A stretch of 64,000 bases of DNA, from NCBI RefSeq assembly GCF_030463565.1, contig NC_134655.1, positions 6,708,372 to 6,772,371 of the forward strand, given 5' to 3'. The DNA comes from Pelecanus crispus. Its lineage: Eukaryota > Chordata > Aves > Pelecaniformes > Pelecanidae. Below, in pieces: positions 26,323 through 40,300 of the stretch (positions within the stretch are counted from its first letter, which is position 1; every line of letters starts with the position of its first letter). The notes beneath the pieces are model-generated. The model did not search any database and was not told where the DNA came from. It saw only the letters and a list, made by a program, of their open reading frames with translations. The position numbers and the translations under genes were made by a program.

Positions 26323-27360
26323 CTTCGGCGCCCGGGAAGCGAAGCTGCGTGCGAGGGGGGAGCCGGCGGCTTTGAAGATAAGTTTACGGTTGCCGCCGGG
26401 AGCAGGCTGCCGTATCTCCGCATCCCCGGGCTTGCGCGGCGATGCTTGCCGGCGCTGATGGTGGCGTGCCGGGAGCCTCCGAGACCTCGTCTGTCTCTGC
26501 CCATCACTAAGCGCGCTCCCAGTTTAAACTGGCGTTTGCTCCTAGGCTCTGAGTGCGATTCCTTTTTTCTCCCTGCGTGAAAATTCGCATTAACCTGAAA
26601 TGATCACATACAAGCAGTACAGACTACTTAAAGTAACCAGATATAAAATTTGTGATGCTTATTTTTCGAAACACACGATTCAGTAGTTCCTTCTCCATTT
26701 TTTTTCTCTGTATTGTGTAATGCGAAGCACGTTACTCATGCCAGTAGTGGCACGTAAGCTTATAGTTAGATCGGCCAGCACAAGAATAGTTTTGTCCTGG
26801 TAATCAGTCTCTGATCATCCTCTTGTGTTTATCTCCTTAAATTTTGGGGAGAGGGTTAGCATAACTAAGCAGGCACTAAGCTGAGTTAACTTTGCTCACC
26901 TGCCTGACAAAGGCACTTAAGAGTAGCCAGCAGTTCCAGTCTTTTCAAAGCTAAGATGGGGCATCACAGAGCAAATGACACTTACAATGGAGACTCTGAC
27001 CAGATAAGGAGTGTTTAGCATTAAAAACTAGTGTAATACGAGTTGATATCACCTAGCAATTCTAGATACAATCTGTCAATTGGTACGTGAGACAGACTAA
27101 CAAAAATAAATTGTATTCTGTAGCTCGAATTCACGTTTCAGAATGTTTTTTCACCTCCTGCCAAGGCTGGGGGAAAAAAAAGAAAATTAGGAGAAAGATT
27201 CCTTTTTAGGGAACACTTTAAAACAGTATCCTGAATGTCTAGTCATAAAACTATGTTCAAGGTTTCAGTTACAGCTACAGATGCTGATCTTTAATGTGAA
27301 TCTGTTAATGTCAGTCTGGAAATTGTAGAAGAATTGTGACTAAAAGATAATCTGTTCAAA

Positions 27361-27393
27361 AGAAAAAAAAAAAAAAACAAACCAACCAACCCA
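27361..27393 (+). repeat. Poly(A) followed by CAAACCAACC tract
   Basis: About 15 A with one G, then CAAACCAACCAACCC. Confidence 0.8.
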
Positions 27394-29357
27394 GACTTCA
27401 GATAAGTTTTAAACTTGCCCATGATATAGATGGTTGTTAAATTACACATAGAAATAGGCGGAAAGGAGCTGGATCCACTTGTGCCTTCCCCATACAAAGC
27501 TTCTGACAGCTGCCAGATAGACAACTTTTCCATGAAAATAAACTACACACTTCCAAAACTAACATTTTGCCTGCACACAGAATTGCAGTAACGTATCCTG
27601 TGCTTGAGATACAATACGGCTACTCATATTACCACTCAAATCCAAACCTTTGTAAGATTATAGCAGTCTACTGCGAGAGCTGGCAGAAGCGCAAGACTGA
27701 GGCAGCTTCAGTCAGCTGTGCATAAAATCCACGTATTAGCACATGCGTCAGATATTTGGTCTACTCCAAAAACACTGTAGTTCACTTGACCTCATAGTTG
27801 AGACTTTCTAGGTAAATGTGTTTAACGGCGGAAAGCATAACATCGTTTTTAGGATGCGTTTTTGAATGAATGAGCGTGCAAGTGCTGACAATACCATGGC
27901 AGGGAGTTCAACCAGTTTCCAAAGCTGACTCAGACCTTGGAAGCCCAGATTGGTAACACTTCTGGGTGTCCTGACTCACATGACAGAATTTGCTTTTTTA
28001 AACTTGTGATAACAAAACATAGAAACACTCTGGAGACCAGACTCCAGGTGCAGCGGCGTATTACGAATCGGCGGTCGTAGAGCCTGCCGAAGAGGACTGC
28101 GCACTCTCCAGTTCATTTCCTCCCTCCCAGTTGTTGCATTCAGCTGTTTGCCTGGCCGCTGTCTAAGCAAAACTGTTGCCTCATCAGAGAAGGGAGGAGG
28201 GCCATTTGTTTTCTAAAGGACTGGTTTCATTTCTTTTTTTCCCCCCAAACCAGATCATTTCTCGGATGCTGTTTAGAGTACCACTAGATAAGCAATTCGG
28301 TCAGCACAACTGAAGGTGTGTTGCGCTGCTATAGAGGCTGGGAATGTTTCTGCTCTGCTCCGGTACCAGAAGATAGGAATTTCTTAAGCCAGCTGTGCCC
28401 TGGGAGGATTCCTAACACAGTACCACACTTGGATTATGCAAATAACCACCATAAGCCAGTTTGTATACCACACATCTAAGGAGCAAACGCAGCAATCTCT
28501 CCAACGGTGGGTAGGAGTATAGGGGGCAGAAAAATGGAACAAGTTCTTAACCGTTGCATTTGTTGTCTTTATGGGGGACAAAACTGGCTCTCTGAAGAGC
28601 CTAGCTTCTGCATGTTCCCCATGAATTGATCATGCTTCTGCAGCTGAGCCTTTCAGTTGGTACAACAGGGAAGACGAGATGAAAAGCAGTTCCTCTGCTA
28701 GCACACCGCTTCTTTCTAAGCTAACAATTCCAGAATGGGCTTCTCCCATCTGTCCAGACTTTGTGAAGAAATCAAAGAACAGCCTGAATTTTCTATATAG
28801 TTTTGGCACTCGAGCATCCGTTGCAATACAATGAAAAAATGTAAGAGAGAAAAAAAAAAAAAAAGTGTTATCCAAGCATGATAAAGAAATAGAGATATTT
28901 TAAATTCTGACCTTCCTAGAAAGGATTTATATCTGATAGAAAAGAAGTTCTGTGGAAAACTGTAGGGGGAAAGTATTCTACAGGACTATGTCGTCTTTCT
29001 CATAACAGCTACTTTTCAAAGTAGCTTCAAAGTCCACCATTTCTGATATTGAGCCCAATTCAGAGGTGATTTAACAAAGACTTTGCAACAGGGACTTTTA
29101 CTATGCTTGATCCAAAGAGAGCTCTTGATCAGTCACCCAGTTAAGAAACTGAGCAAGGAGAGGGTAGGTACCAATTCCATGTCTGAAATAACAGCCAGAG
29201 GTTCACCAGTAGGGAAGACGAGAATAAAGTCAAGCTGCCAGATGGCCGATTCATTCTTCCAGGCAGGAGATTCATGCTCATGCTGCTTCCTTTTCTTTGA
29301 GGGCAGCGGAACAGGAACCCCCTCCGCAATTCCGTTTCCTCTTTTCTATTTGGGGGG

Positions 29358-29382
29358 AAAAAAAAAAAAAAAAAAAAAAAAA
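29358..29382 (+). repeat. A25 homopolymer after G6
   Basis: TGGGGGG followed by 25 uninterrupted A. Confidence 0.9.
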
Positions 29383-30881
29383 GCCACAATCCTTTACCAT
29401 TCCTTTTATTTTTTACAAGGATTTGCTTATGAGAATTGGAAAACAAACCAGAATTTGTATACTGGATTCATTCCAAAGTGAGGTGGTAACTTTGATGGCC
29501 TGTGAAAATATGGCTGTGGCTTATATAATATCTGTTTAATTGGGTACGGAGGGGAAAAGCAGTCTTCCTAGTTAGATTTTTTCCCCCAGATTTTTGAAAC
29601 TGGCTCAGTCACTGTAGGGGAATCTGCTCTAAATCCTTTTGGAGATGAGCTATTACATAAGAAACAGAAATCAAGACCAAAAAAATGGGTTACTCTCCCA
29701 TAATTTGCAGGAGAGAGATTGCACATCAGTAGCTCCTTGGGCCTTTCCCTGTTCTGTGAGTAACTTCTTCCTTTTGCTATTTACATAAGTCTCCCTTGTA
29801 TGCCCCTATTTCTTGCCAGGTCTTTCCAGAACACCTAACTCAAGTCTGAATTTTCCTTGATTCAGTAAGTTTCTGCGTACCGGGCTCTCAGACCTGTAAA
29901 GGAGCACAGAAGCACGGTTTGTCCCGTATCACTGAAAAGGAAGTTTTAACTCCCCATCATTACCAGCTCTAGAAATGAATAGAACCCCAGTAAGTCACAA
30001 ATGCCTTCCTGCTAATTGCATTAGCAGCAGCTTTATTCAGTCGGCTGCGGCACTCGTTACCCGAAGCCCCGTGCTCATTCCCCTATTTGAGGTGAGGTGC
30101 TCTTGCTATGTCTCATTCTTTGAGATAAAAATCCCTTAGCCATGTTTTAAAGTTTTCATCACCGAACTGTGTAAAGGCCACACCAGTTATTGGTAGGAAA
30201 TAATGAAAAGCCTTTCTCCTAGCTTCAGTCAACAGGAGCTGCTTTCACTTGAGGCATCACCTCAGCTTATATACAGGACATAAGCGTTACCGTTCAGGCC
30301 GCCTCTCTTGGAGCCGGGACACGATCTGCTCCAGTTTCCAGACACAGGGAGGTTTTGGGAGACGTGACCAAGACATTCTTGTGTCCTTTAGCTAAGGCCA
30401 GGCAGAGGGATCATGACTCAAGGACCATTTCATGAGTCAGGCACCATGACAGTATCAGTGACAGTGTCTGTGGAAGAAGCACAGGAACCAGAGAAGCATG
30501 TTTCAGATTAGGTAAGCTGGGTAAGTGGAAGGGCACGGTTAAAGGCAGGAAAGAACAGACTGTACGACACAAAAAGGGCTGGGGTGAGAAGCACGCAAGG
30601 ACTGAAATAAGGTCAAGCGGGCCAAACAGCAGCAACTAGCACAGAGCAGGGGAAGCAGCTTTTGCTAAGCAACAGCTAAAAAGCAAACAGTGAAACTACA
30701 TCATAGTCTTGATGTCCAGGGCAACTCGCCCATCAGGAACAGAAATTTCCTAGGATCTCCAGCCCCCCTGAGGCTCTGACATGGGGGTCGCCTGAAAAGG
30801 GGAGGAAGGAGGCTGGCTTGTGGTTAGATGAGGTTAGAGTGGAACTGGGACAGAAACATCGTTATTCAGCTCAACCTCTGC

Positions 30882-30935
30882 CCAAGATCTTAAAGGTCTT
30901 TTCCAACCTAAACAATTCTATGATTCTATGATGAC
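30882..30935 (+). mobile_element. CR1 LINE 3' terminal remnant
   Basis: AAGATCTTAAAGGTCTTTTC then CCAACCTAAACAATTCTATG and a second ATTCTATG: the last 50 or so bases of a CR1, in the STAG2-XIAP intergenic region. Sequence further upstream is not clearly CR1. Confidence 0.88.
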
Positions 30936-33900
30936 AGAGCAAAAAAATTATAAACAATGAAGTCAAATACATTTATGTTTAAGCTTTGAAGAAAACCCTC
31001 CATCAAATGAAGGGGACAGGTCTCTCCTGTATTTGCAGGCAAACACCAGGTTTGGGTGATGACAGTGGATTGATTTATCTTGGTCTTTTCCCCACAAACT
31101 ACGGAGGCTAGAACTTAGAGGTTAAAGTGGGAGTATATGCAATGGGGGGTTGTTACTTACATGACAGATAAGGTCAAGGAGCAGATTACTCTTTCAGATG
31201 ATAAGCTTGCACGGTTTTCTGGGGCTGACCTACCACATTGCCAAGATCCTACATACATCCCTAACAGAGTTTATTTTGGTTTAGATTTCATCATCAACCA
31301 AATTCAAGGTTTCTTTCAGACAGTGCTTCTTGGAAGTCCCCTCTCCTTCCAGTCGTGTCCGGGGCTCAAGGCCATTCTTGCTGCCTCGACTCTAACGCAG
31401 TGGGAGGTGGAAGCAAAGCAAAGCAAAGCGTGATCTTGTCATTAGCTGTGATTTAGATTGTTTTGTAAGTGGCATAATGCATAACAAGTAGCAAGGAATA
31501 CAACAGTTTATGACATCTCGGTGGCTTGCACAGATGTTCAAAACCGTTAAGATACAAATACTTCTTTTAGACTGTGACTTCCTTTAGCACAATCGTAGAA
31601 GTCCCGCAAAGCCTCAGTGCCAGCAGCTGTGACCAAAGCGTTTCCCCTCCATAGCACAGGGCACTCCTGGGACGCTCGCCGTAAGCGCCGAGGACAGCGA
31701 TTCCCAACCCCGCTCCCCCCGGGGCGTACCCTTACCTCCGTTCTCTGTACCGCTGGCTCCAGCTGTGAGCCCAGCCGAGGTGAAGCTTCCAACCTGGCAC
31801 ACGGATCTTCCTTACGGAAACTTGCAATTGCCAGTTAAGCCTTTACAAAGCAACTGTTAATAAAATTATAAAAGGGCTAAATTGTGAATGCAGAGATAGG
31901 AGTCAAATTAATGTTACTTTTGGTACGTTCTATTTTGCAAAACACCAAGAGACATTAGAAGCAATGGTTATTTTTCTGGTGGCTTGTGCTCTACCAGCAG
32001 AGCTCCCGTGCTAACTCCAATAACATTACATGGGTTGGTTATGCAGGAAAGAGGTAAAGTCAGTCCTAGACTCAGAAGCCTCTCTGTTACACAAGAGTTA
32101 AAAGGAAGAGACTACTGTGGCTTGACACCCACTTTTGAAAAGCTTGTATTCAGAAGATTAACTATTTGGCTTAAGTGATGACTCTTATCATACCGTGCAA
32201 AACTAAGTAACGTAAGAGAAATTGTGTCAAGAGTTTTACAGCAAGATCAAAAAGACATAACATGAATAAATTTAAATGCTCTCTGTCGTCATTTCTGGAA
32301 GTTAGATTAATTCATTCTCCAAAACCTGCAGGTGACCATATGCGTTTCTACTAAACTTGGCTTTTCAGCAATTATTGTAATGATTCTCCTAGATGTTTTC
32401 ACAGTGGGACTCTGCAAAAGTGGTTTTCATTTTTTGATAGTAAACGCCATTTTTCAGTCTAAGAGCAAAACCCTAATTCAAGTATCTCTCCAATACATAT
32501 CCAGCAAGTCTAACTTATCAAGTGTTTTCTCTCAGCCATTATCAATAGCTGTCCAGCTATAAAACTGTAAATTAATCATTATCCAAAAGCAACCAAGTAG
32601 TTTTCACCTGCCTTGAAATAGTACGTACTCACAATATAGTTAATACCATTTTTTTCCCCAGATCTTCCTTGGGGTTTTGTTTATCCAAGCTATTTATAAT
32701 TGAATGTATACTGCCTTCTTTCCTGTCCTAGGAAAAAGCAAGTTCTTTTGCTAAGTTGGTCACAGAGCCATATTCTCTGAATTAATGCTTGTAATTTTAC
32801 TGTAACATTGTCATCAGTATTGCTTAATAGGAATTCCTGGTTAAAAAGAAAAATATAAAATCTGTAGTTCAGCACAGGTTCTTTATTATCACAGGTCATT
32901 TGCCTCCTCACAGAAAGCCACGTTATAATTATGGCACACTAATTGTTGTACAGCAGCATCAGTACATCTCTTGAAGCAATGCAACACAGTGGCATTCGCA
33001 AAGATGGCAAGATGCTGTCAATAACCTGAATCAGTGCGAAGGCAGGGTCATGGGGGAGGAAAGATTTTCTTGATCAAATTTCCAAGCTGCTCAGTTAAAA
33101 CTTACGCATGTAAAAGACATGAAAAAATAGAAAGAGGGAGAGCATTTACTCATACTTGAGTTCCATGGGAATGAAGGTGATCTCACTAGACTGGCTCTTC
33201 CCACTTGACTATACGGAGAAGACGACCATCACCCTTCGCAAAGCAGGCTCAAGAGCTAAGGCCAATCCAGCCGCTCCGTTCTGCACAAGACAGGCAGTGA
33301 AAAGCTCTGGGGCAGCAGTGGAAGTGCTTCTCTAGCCCGCTCTTTGGCCTCTAGCCTCCTTGCTGATATGAGCCAATCGTGCACAAAGCAGAGGGTGAAA
33401 AAAGAACACCGCGTAACTACTCGCTGTTTGCATACTTACTGCCACAGAAAAATACTGCAAAAGCCAGAAAAATCTCTAACTCCTCCTTCACTCTATGAAG
33501 AGCTGACCTCCCTTTTGGGCAGGCCTTACACTTCATATGCTACAACTTGCACGACTTGAAAGGCAGCACAGATTCTCTTCCGAGTAGTTACTAAATACTG
33601 TGGCACCAAATGTCACCGCCCCTTGTAACGTTTAATCCTAGTATACAACACTTCAGCTTGAAGTTTCACATGAACACAGTAATCGAGTGTCAGCATTAAC
33701 CTCCCACCCAGTTATAATTCAATTCTAACAACCCACTGGATTTACATTTTCGTTAATTTCAATAGAAACAAGCATAAAAACTAACTTTAAAAACCCATGT
33801 CTTAGGTTAACAATGCTTTGAAAACTTTGACAAACTATTTGTCCTGTAGCTTCAGGCTGCACATATAGCTAACAAAAACATTGGAGCACTGTGGTCAAAA

Positions 33901-35399
33901 CTAACCAGGCAATATTAAAAGAAGTGTTTAAATACTCTAATTTAAAAAAAAAATCTGTAATAATTGAAAATCTTTTTATTGTGCTATGAGCTTTGGATCA
34001 AGCCCCAAAACAAATTTTAAAAGTAGGGACAGCTAAGTATCTGTAGAGATAGAAGCTCCAGCAATCAGTAGGGTAAGTCAGTATTGTATTTCAAGGCCCG
34101 TGTTTCAAGGCAGTGAGAAAAAGCTAAATGCATAACACAAAAACTGGATCTATGGGTTTGCCTTACTTTAGCTTTCTATTCCTAAATTAGGCACGCAATT
34201 TCCATGTTTTCTAAACAAAACAGTTCCAGAACACATTATTAAAAACCCTTGTAAATCTCCCACATATACAGATCAGCAAATAGTTCTGCTGTTGCAAGTA
34301 AAATGGAAGAAAGGTTTTACATAGAAGCTACTAGAAGAAAGTTACCAAATACTGATACTTGAATATGTTCCATAGCTCTTCATTCCAGGTAACTCTTTTA
34401 TAAAAATCAACTCCCAAGGCATCTTTGTCCTGCTACTCACCTCCTTTTCAAAGCATCTGTGCTTCTACTCCCTTTATTTGCATCCTTCCTTTCTATCTCT
34501 TTAAACACTCAGTTTTAACAGCCCAGTATTAGTGTCCATGGAATTTCTTCTCTGTTTCTTTGAGATACTGAAAATCAAAGTAATTTGAAAAAAAATCTTC
34601 CTAATTCAAGCTGTCAAAATTTGATGACTATGCTAATTATTTTTTCACATTCAGTCTGACTAGAACTCTGATTATAGTTTTTTAAAAGAACCTAAACCTA
34701 CAGAGCAGTTATTTTGTCATCTAACAGGCTTTTAACCCTTTAATGTTCGTAAGTGATTAAAATCCGAACTGCTATTATAGCTGTATCTAACATTTATCAA
34801 AAAGTTACAATAAGGGATACAGTATACCTTTTAGAAGTTAACAAGCTTTAACATGAAGCATTTATGCTATTTGCTTGCATATTATTTGAGCAATGCGTTT
34901 GCTCTCCATTTCAGTTTAGAAGGTACTATTTGTGACCTACTTCCAGGCTTTTCTCAGACAGTTTACATACCATACTTACATCCAAAATCATCTCTTTACT
35001 AGGATTTAGTTTTGTAACAGTTCTAAGTAAAATTTGGTCAATCTCTCTCCCAGACAGGGCTGTGCCGAGCCACACGCCAAGTTCTCCCTCCAGCCTGCAA
35101 GTTGGATCCAGCTCATCCAGATAGTCTCTCTCACATGACTTAGGTCAAGGTTAGGTAACAAACCATCTGCTTAAGCAAGTCAGCATAACACGGCTGGCAA
35201 CACTAACTAAACAAGCTATTTCAGGCAAGATACACCAGCTCATAGGCAAACTCCCCTCCTTTAATTTCCCTTGAAAAGTACAGAAAACCCTCCCTGTAAG
35301 TGAAAATGGGAGCTAGAAACAGGCCTGTCAGATTTGCCAGTCCATATCTCTCCTGAAAAATCCCCGAACGCATGAATTATCTGAAACACTAAACTCTTC

Positions 35400-37146
35400 A
35401 CAGAGGCACAAAAAGGCAAAATAAAACCTCTCTGTGCCAGATTCTTCATGAATTTCTAGTCATCATGTATTCCTAAGAACCAAATTCTGATTTATTACAA
35501 AAAATAGCAAAATTAACGTATTTTAATCTTATAATTAACGCACTTTAATTTATACAAACAATAGATTTTATTTCCTCTCCAATTAAAATATACTTGTTAT
35601 CCTTAATAACACTCAGGTTAAATTAGTAACAGTTGAGTTCCAAAACAAAAAAGCAACTGAAAGCAACCTTCTGTTATGATTTTTTTTTTTTTGCATGTCA
35701 GAATCAAATATGCTGATCAAGTAACAACTGGGTTGCACTTTTATTTTAAATATTCATAACATTACACCAGCATATAATCACAGCACATTTAAAAAAATAG
35801 AAAAAGTAGACATTAAATTTCTGTGTATTTGATTTAAAAATCACTTTTATCACGTGAAAAACTATATTCTGTATATTCTAAATATATTAGTGTGTAGGAC
35901 TCATAAAAATATATACACAAAACATATTAGTAGCTCCACAAACTAAGGAAGTCACATAATTAAGCAGAGTGATCATAAACCAGCTGTACTTAAATACAAA
36001 GCTATGATACTTTTTTTTAATTGGAGAACTGATGATCAGTCCAGTAAGAAATAGTTTATTAAGTATTTTAAAGTGACCCTGCCTAGAACAGTTCTTAACT
36101 TTTTAATTTAAATGCTGCAAACTGACAAGAACAAAAATGAAAGATTTCTAACATTACTGGTGAATTATAAAAAAAATTTAAAAAGAAAGCATTTTCATGG
36201 AGATAGTGTTTAATCTTCTCTTATGAAAAAATAGACAAACAGAAGCACTGCAAAGTATTAGCAGATAAATGAGTTAGGATAATGCTAAATGTTAAAAAAC
36301 CACAGGGGGGTGGAAATCGAACAATGAGCACCTTTTTGTGTAGGCGGCAAGCTTAAAAAGAGGCTGCTCCTTTCATGAAGGGCACACGGTACATAAAATC
36401 TCCTTCATTTCTGTTGAGTTCTCTCAAGGAATGAAATTAATGTACATTTAATATACAGAGGGGTTTTTGTGAAAAACGGATGGCTAAAAATAGGTTAGTG
36501 AAGCCAATTTATACATCTAAACCAGGAAAAAAAACAATGGGGAGACAGGAATTATATATCAAAACAGACAGACTTACAAAGTAACAGTAGCAAACATAAG
36601 GTGAAATATTGCAGCAGCAGGTTTACGCATATTCTCTGAATTATGTCACAACCAAAGTTACAGAAATAAGGTAACATTTTCAATCTTACATAACATTTTT
36701 GAGAAGCTAAAATCTCAGACATAATATACACGTATATAATAATTTTTTAAATTCACTTACTAATTTACAAATTTTACATTGGGTCAGACTCTTTATACAA
36801 CTGTATTTGCATATACTTCAGTCATACAGAGTCCTCCCAAAGTGAAGCAACAGGATGATCACATAAACAAAGCTTTGCATTACTTAGGCTTTCCCAAATC
36901 AGATCTATGAATTGAAGTTACAGGCTATATACATTTACCTTTTAATATTGGTTTTTACATTAAAAAAAATTCATTTAAGGAAAATAATTTTTAAAATGTT
37001 AAAAGGTATGTAGTGTTTGACAGCAGAAAAATCTAAATACTGTCATATGATTACATCCTGGAATTAACTGCATTTTTTACATTACATTACACATATTTAA
37101 AGCAATAAAGCGGGAAACATTTGCATCCACAGTGCTGTATATTTCA
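35400..37146 (-). other. XIAP: XIAP 3' UTR (end uncertain)
   Basis: Very AT-rich sequence follows the stop codon on the minus strand, with no ORF or repeat. Minus-strand AATAAA hexamers (TTTATT on the plus strand) occur at 36055-36060, 35740-35745, 35567-35572 and 35491-35496, so one or more polyadenylation sites here are plausible. Mammalian XIAP has a several-kb AU-rich 3' UTR, so the true end could lie further down. The lower limit given is a guess. Confidence 0.5.
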
Positions 37147-37340
37147 CTAATACATAAAAATTTCCTGTCTTTTCATAATATTTCTACGACACAGAGGGCA
37201 TTCATTAAGTGCTTCAGCACATTCCTTACAGGCAACTAGGTGACCACAGGGGATGAGGACAACTGATATGTCTTTAGCCATACAGATTTTACAAAGCTTT
37301 TCTTCCTGCAAGCGTCTTAACTTCTCTTCAGTACTGAGAT
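37147..37340 (-). CDS. XIAP: XIAP exon 7: RING finger and stop codon
   Basis: After acceptor TTTTCCTTAG the exon encodes residues 438-501 and the TAG stop at 37149-37147. The RING has the C3HC4 spacing C-x2-C-x11-C-x-H-x3-C-x2-C-x6-C-x2-C (454-488), preceded by the [13 protein letters not shown] helix used for RING dimerisation in IAPs. The C-terminus ends EIFMY (human IFMS), keeping the aromatic residue that supports E3 activity. An in-frame upstream Met is intronic read-through and is not used. Confidence 0.96.
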
Positions 37341-40300
37341 CTAAGGAAAACAAACACATAAAAAGATGTAAACGTACTTAGTACCACTGAATCTCTTTTT
37401 TTTTCTTTACACACAAGGACAAGGTTTTCTTCATATGATTTAAAGATCACACCTTTAAAAAGAAAACAAAAATACGAGAGCTAGGAAACCAAGCTGCAGC
37501 ATGGAATCCTCTTCCACCCACCCCCATCTCATTACATCTCCCAGGCCAATGCAAGCAGGGAATTCAGCTATCTGTATCTGCAAGAGCTTGAAATATCTAT
37601 AGAATTTAGAATATGCATATTTCAATCAGGAACCATTCTTTTCACAGACATCCCATTGACAACCTTCCCAAAACTTGTACAGAAGGTCAAAGAAAGGCTC
37701 GTTGATACTGGTTAAGTAATTTGGATTTTATTCTTTTTTCCAGAGAGTTTCCCCAATGAAAAGAATGAGGATGTGATTTCCTTCCCTGCCTCCATTTTCA
37801 AAATGCCCATACTTCAAAAGCTTTAAAATTTGTAATACAGAAGGAATCAATTTTGCATTGTACATTAGCTCTTTATTATTCCAGTATGCCCCATTTGAAA
37901 ATGCAAACTTCAAAAGCCTTCCCCTGCCACTTGAGGAAAGCTCTGCACAGCCAACCACAAAAATAACGTCCATCTTCATTGCAAGTTCTTTTTCCCCCAT
38001 AATGTCCAATAAAAATCCTATTTAAATGAGTGGGCTGGTAAGATCTCTGCCTATCATGCCACCAGTTGGTCTCTTCCCTCCATATGAATTCACCCATATG
38101 CTTGTATTAAACTACAAGTCTCCCAAGTTAGAAACCCTGGCTTTGGTCTATTTACAGAACGTACCACAGTGGCTTTCTGAGCGTAACTCACATGTCCCAG
38201 CATAGCTGGAACACGAATAATTGAAAAGAAACACCACCTAGAAGTACACTTTTTCTTATTGGCCAAGAAGAAAAATGCTTCTATCCCATGCAAAATTTTA
38301 TATTGCAAAAAAAAATAGTCCCCTACTAAGATTTTTTCATTTTGAGTATACTGAATATTTGACAGTATGCTGCTGTGTCTATTTCATTTTGCCACCAGAG
38401 TCCCCACATCTGTAGTTATTCTTGCCTTTTTTTTTAAATGTCATTGTCACAATAATTTTGGCTTTTTAGTTAGCATGTGTAACCTTTCCCAGAAGCATGC
38501 TAGACTATTATTTCAATATTATACACTTCTGAGGTATTTGAGGTATATAATACCTCAAATATTTATAAATGCTGCTACGCTCAAATATTTTCTTCAGCTT
38601 TTTTTTTTATGTCCAAAAATAAAACTCTTGAATTTTAAGTTACAGTACTGTAACTTCACCTGAGTAAGACTTGCATCAGAAGGTAGTATAAACAGGTAAC
38701 ACTAAGATATATTTCCTAGACTAAAGAGCTGATACAAAAGTACACACAGAGGTTTTGTAATTGAATAAGCTCATCTTGCTCAAGTGGGATTTCACTTGGT
38801 TCTTCTTCCCTTCTATTTTCTTTTTGAGCATTTAAGTCTGCTACCAGATCCCCAACAGATGTGTGACTTTCTCCAGACATCTGCAATTTCTTTTCCATGG
38901 TGTTCCTAATCTCAGACAAACTGAAACCCATGTCTATGGCACTTTGTACCAAAGGATTCTGTAAGAGATCATCTAAAACAAGAAATTAAAAAAACACCGA
39001 AACAATTTAACAAGGATGAATCTGATTATCAGATGGTATTCACAATAGCACTCTAAGACATTTTTGCAAATATCTAGCTGAAGGAACTGTATTTCCAATT
39101 TGAGAATTTCGCCAGTTGTAAAAACTTATTTCCAGTTCTTCTGTTACATGTAAGTGACTAATTTCTTCTTTACTTAACAAGACTGTTCAAAGAGCCAAGT
39201 GTTTTAACCTAATTTTTACTCCTATAAATGAGCAGTGTGTGAGAGATTTCTAAAATAGGTTTTGTGTAACCACTCTTATTAGCAAGAGCTATCACTCCCT
39301 GGGATGAAGCTGCTTGACCATCCTTCCCTTGTTTGGTGTTTGTGAAAAACATTGCAGGAATGCGTAATACTGGAACACATAACAAGCTATTTAAGCTTTC
39401 TCAACTTCCTAGTCCTTGCCATTTAACAGGCCAATTCTTCCCGCCTTGTGAAAAGCAACAATGATTGTTTCATTTCAGTATTCTTTAACATTCATCCCAC
39501 AGCACTACTAATTCAATACTTGATGCATACTTACTAGCTATAAAAATAAGACTGCATCCTATACGTACTTCTTTCATGGTTTACAATTTTTCTTTACAAT
39601 ATTTATCCAACCATGATTTGATTTCCCCTAAGAGAAATAAAATTCATTCGTAGTTGTTTAGAAGCAATGAAGCAATGGAAGAGTATCATCCAACAATTTG
39701 CCTGTCATGCTTTATTTAAAAATGTAATAGGGTTACTTTTAAAAATAACCATTTCCTTTACTATACATGCAAATATGGATATTCCAAAATAGGGGGGGGG
39801 GGCTTGCTTGGTTTGGGGTTTTTTCAAAACAGATACCTTTAGGAAGTATTGTCCCTTCAGCAGCTTCTGTCTAAAAGTGAAATATAAAGAGACAAAGTTA
39901 CAATTCTAGAGAAGGTAGAAGGAAACCTATACAGTTACAAGACAGAAAATAGCTATTTGATCTCAGTTATTTTATTGACTAAAGCTATTAAACCTGCTCT
40001 GAACAACTGCAAAGGGATCAGTGTTTTGTTATGTCTTTCATATTGTTTTAAATTTTCATTTTATCCCATCTTTGCTGTAATCATATGTACATGATTCTTA
40101 GTCTATGGAAGAATTCTAAAATAATATTGGGTTTACTTTTCAGTGATTGCATACAAGTTTAACAATGCTCTACCAACAAGAAAAGAAACATTATCTACTT
40201 CACTTGAATAAGGAAATTATTCATTGTAAACCTTAGGTTCCCAGGCTATAAAAAAATAGCACTTGTTCAGTACCAAATATACAATGTATACAGGGTACCC

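Larger units (their letters stand above)
22780..26500. promoter_or_regulatory. Large CpG island, inferred STAG2 promoter
   Basis: About 3.7 kb of very GC- and CpG-rich sequence with sharp edges. It holds a CCAAT box next to a GC box, an NRF1 palindrome, an E2F-like TTTGGCGG near 25652, several YY1-like sites and a consensus minus-strand donor (25490/25489). It lies downstream of XIAP where vertebrates carry STAG2 in the same orientation. The gene assignment rests on synteny; a promoter of some kind is much surer than the name. Confidence 0.75.
26501..35399. other. STAG2-XIAP intergenic region
   Basis: About 9 kb with no recognisable gene on either strand. It holds a C/A tract at 27361-27393, an A-run at 28852-28864, a 25-base A-run at 29358-29382 and the CR1 remnant at 30882-30935. 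The lower part of 31-35.4 kb may still be XIAP 3' UTR if the message is as long as in mammals. Open frames here lack homology I can recognise. Confidence 0.7.

Noticed and set aside
37147-37359. Met at 37359 as a start of a separate small RING protein
   Set aside because: The residues before the acceptor at 37341 are intron read-through; the exon joins exon 6 in phase.
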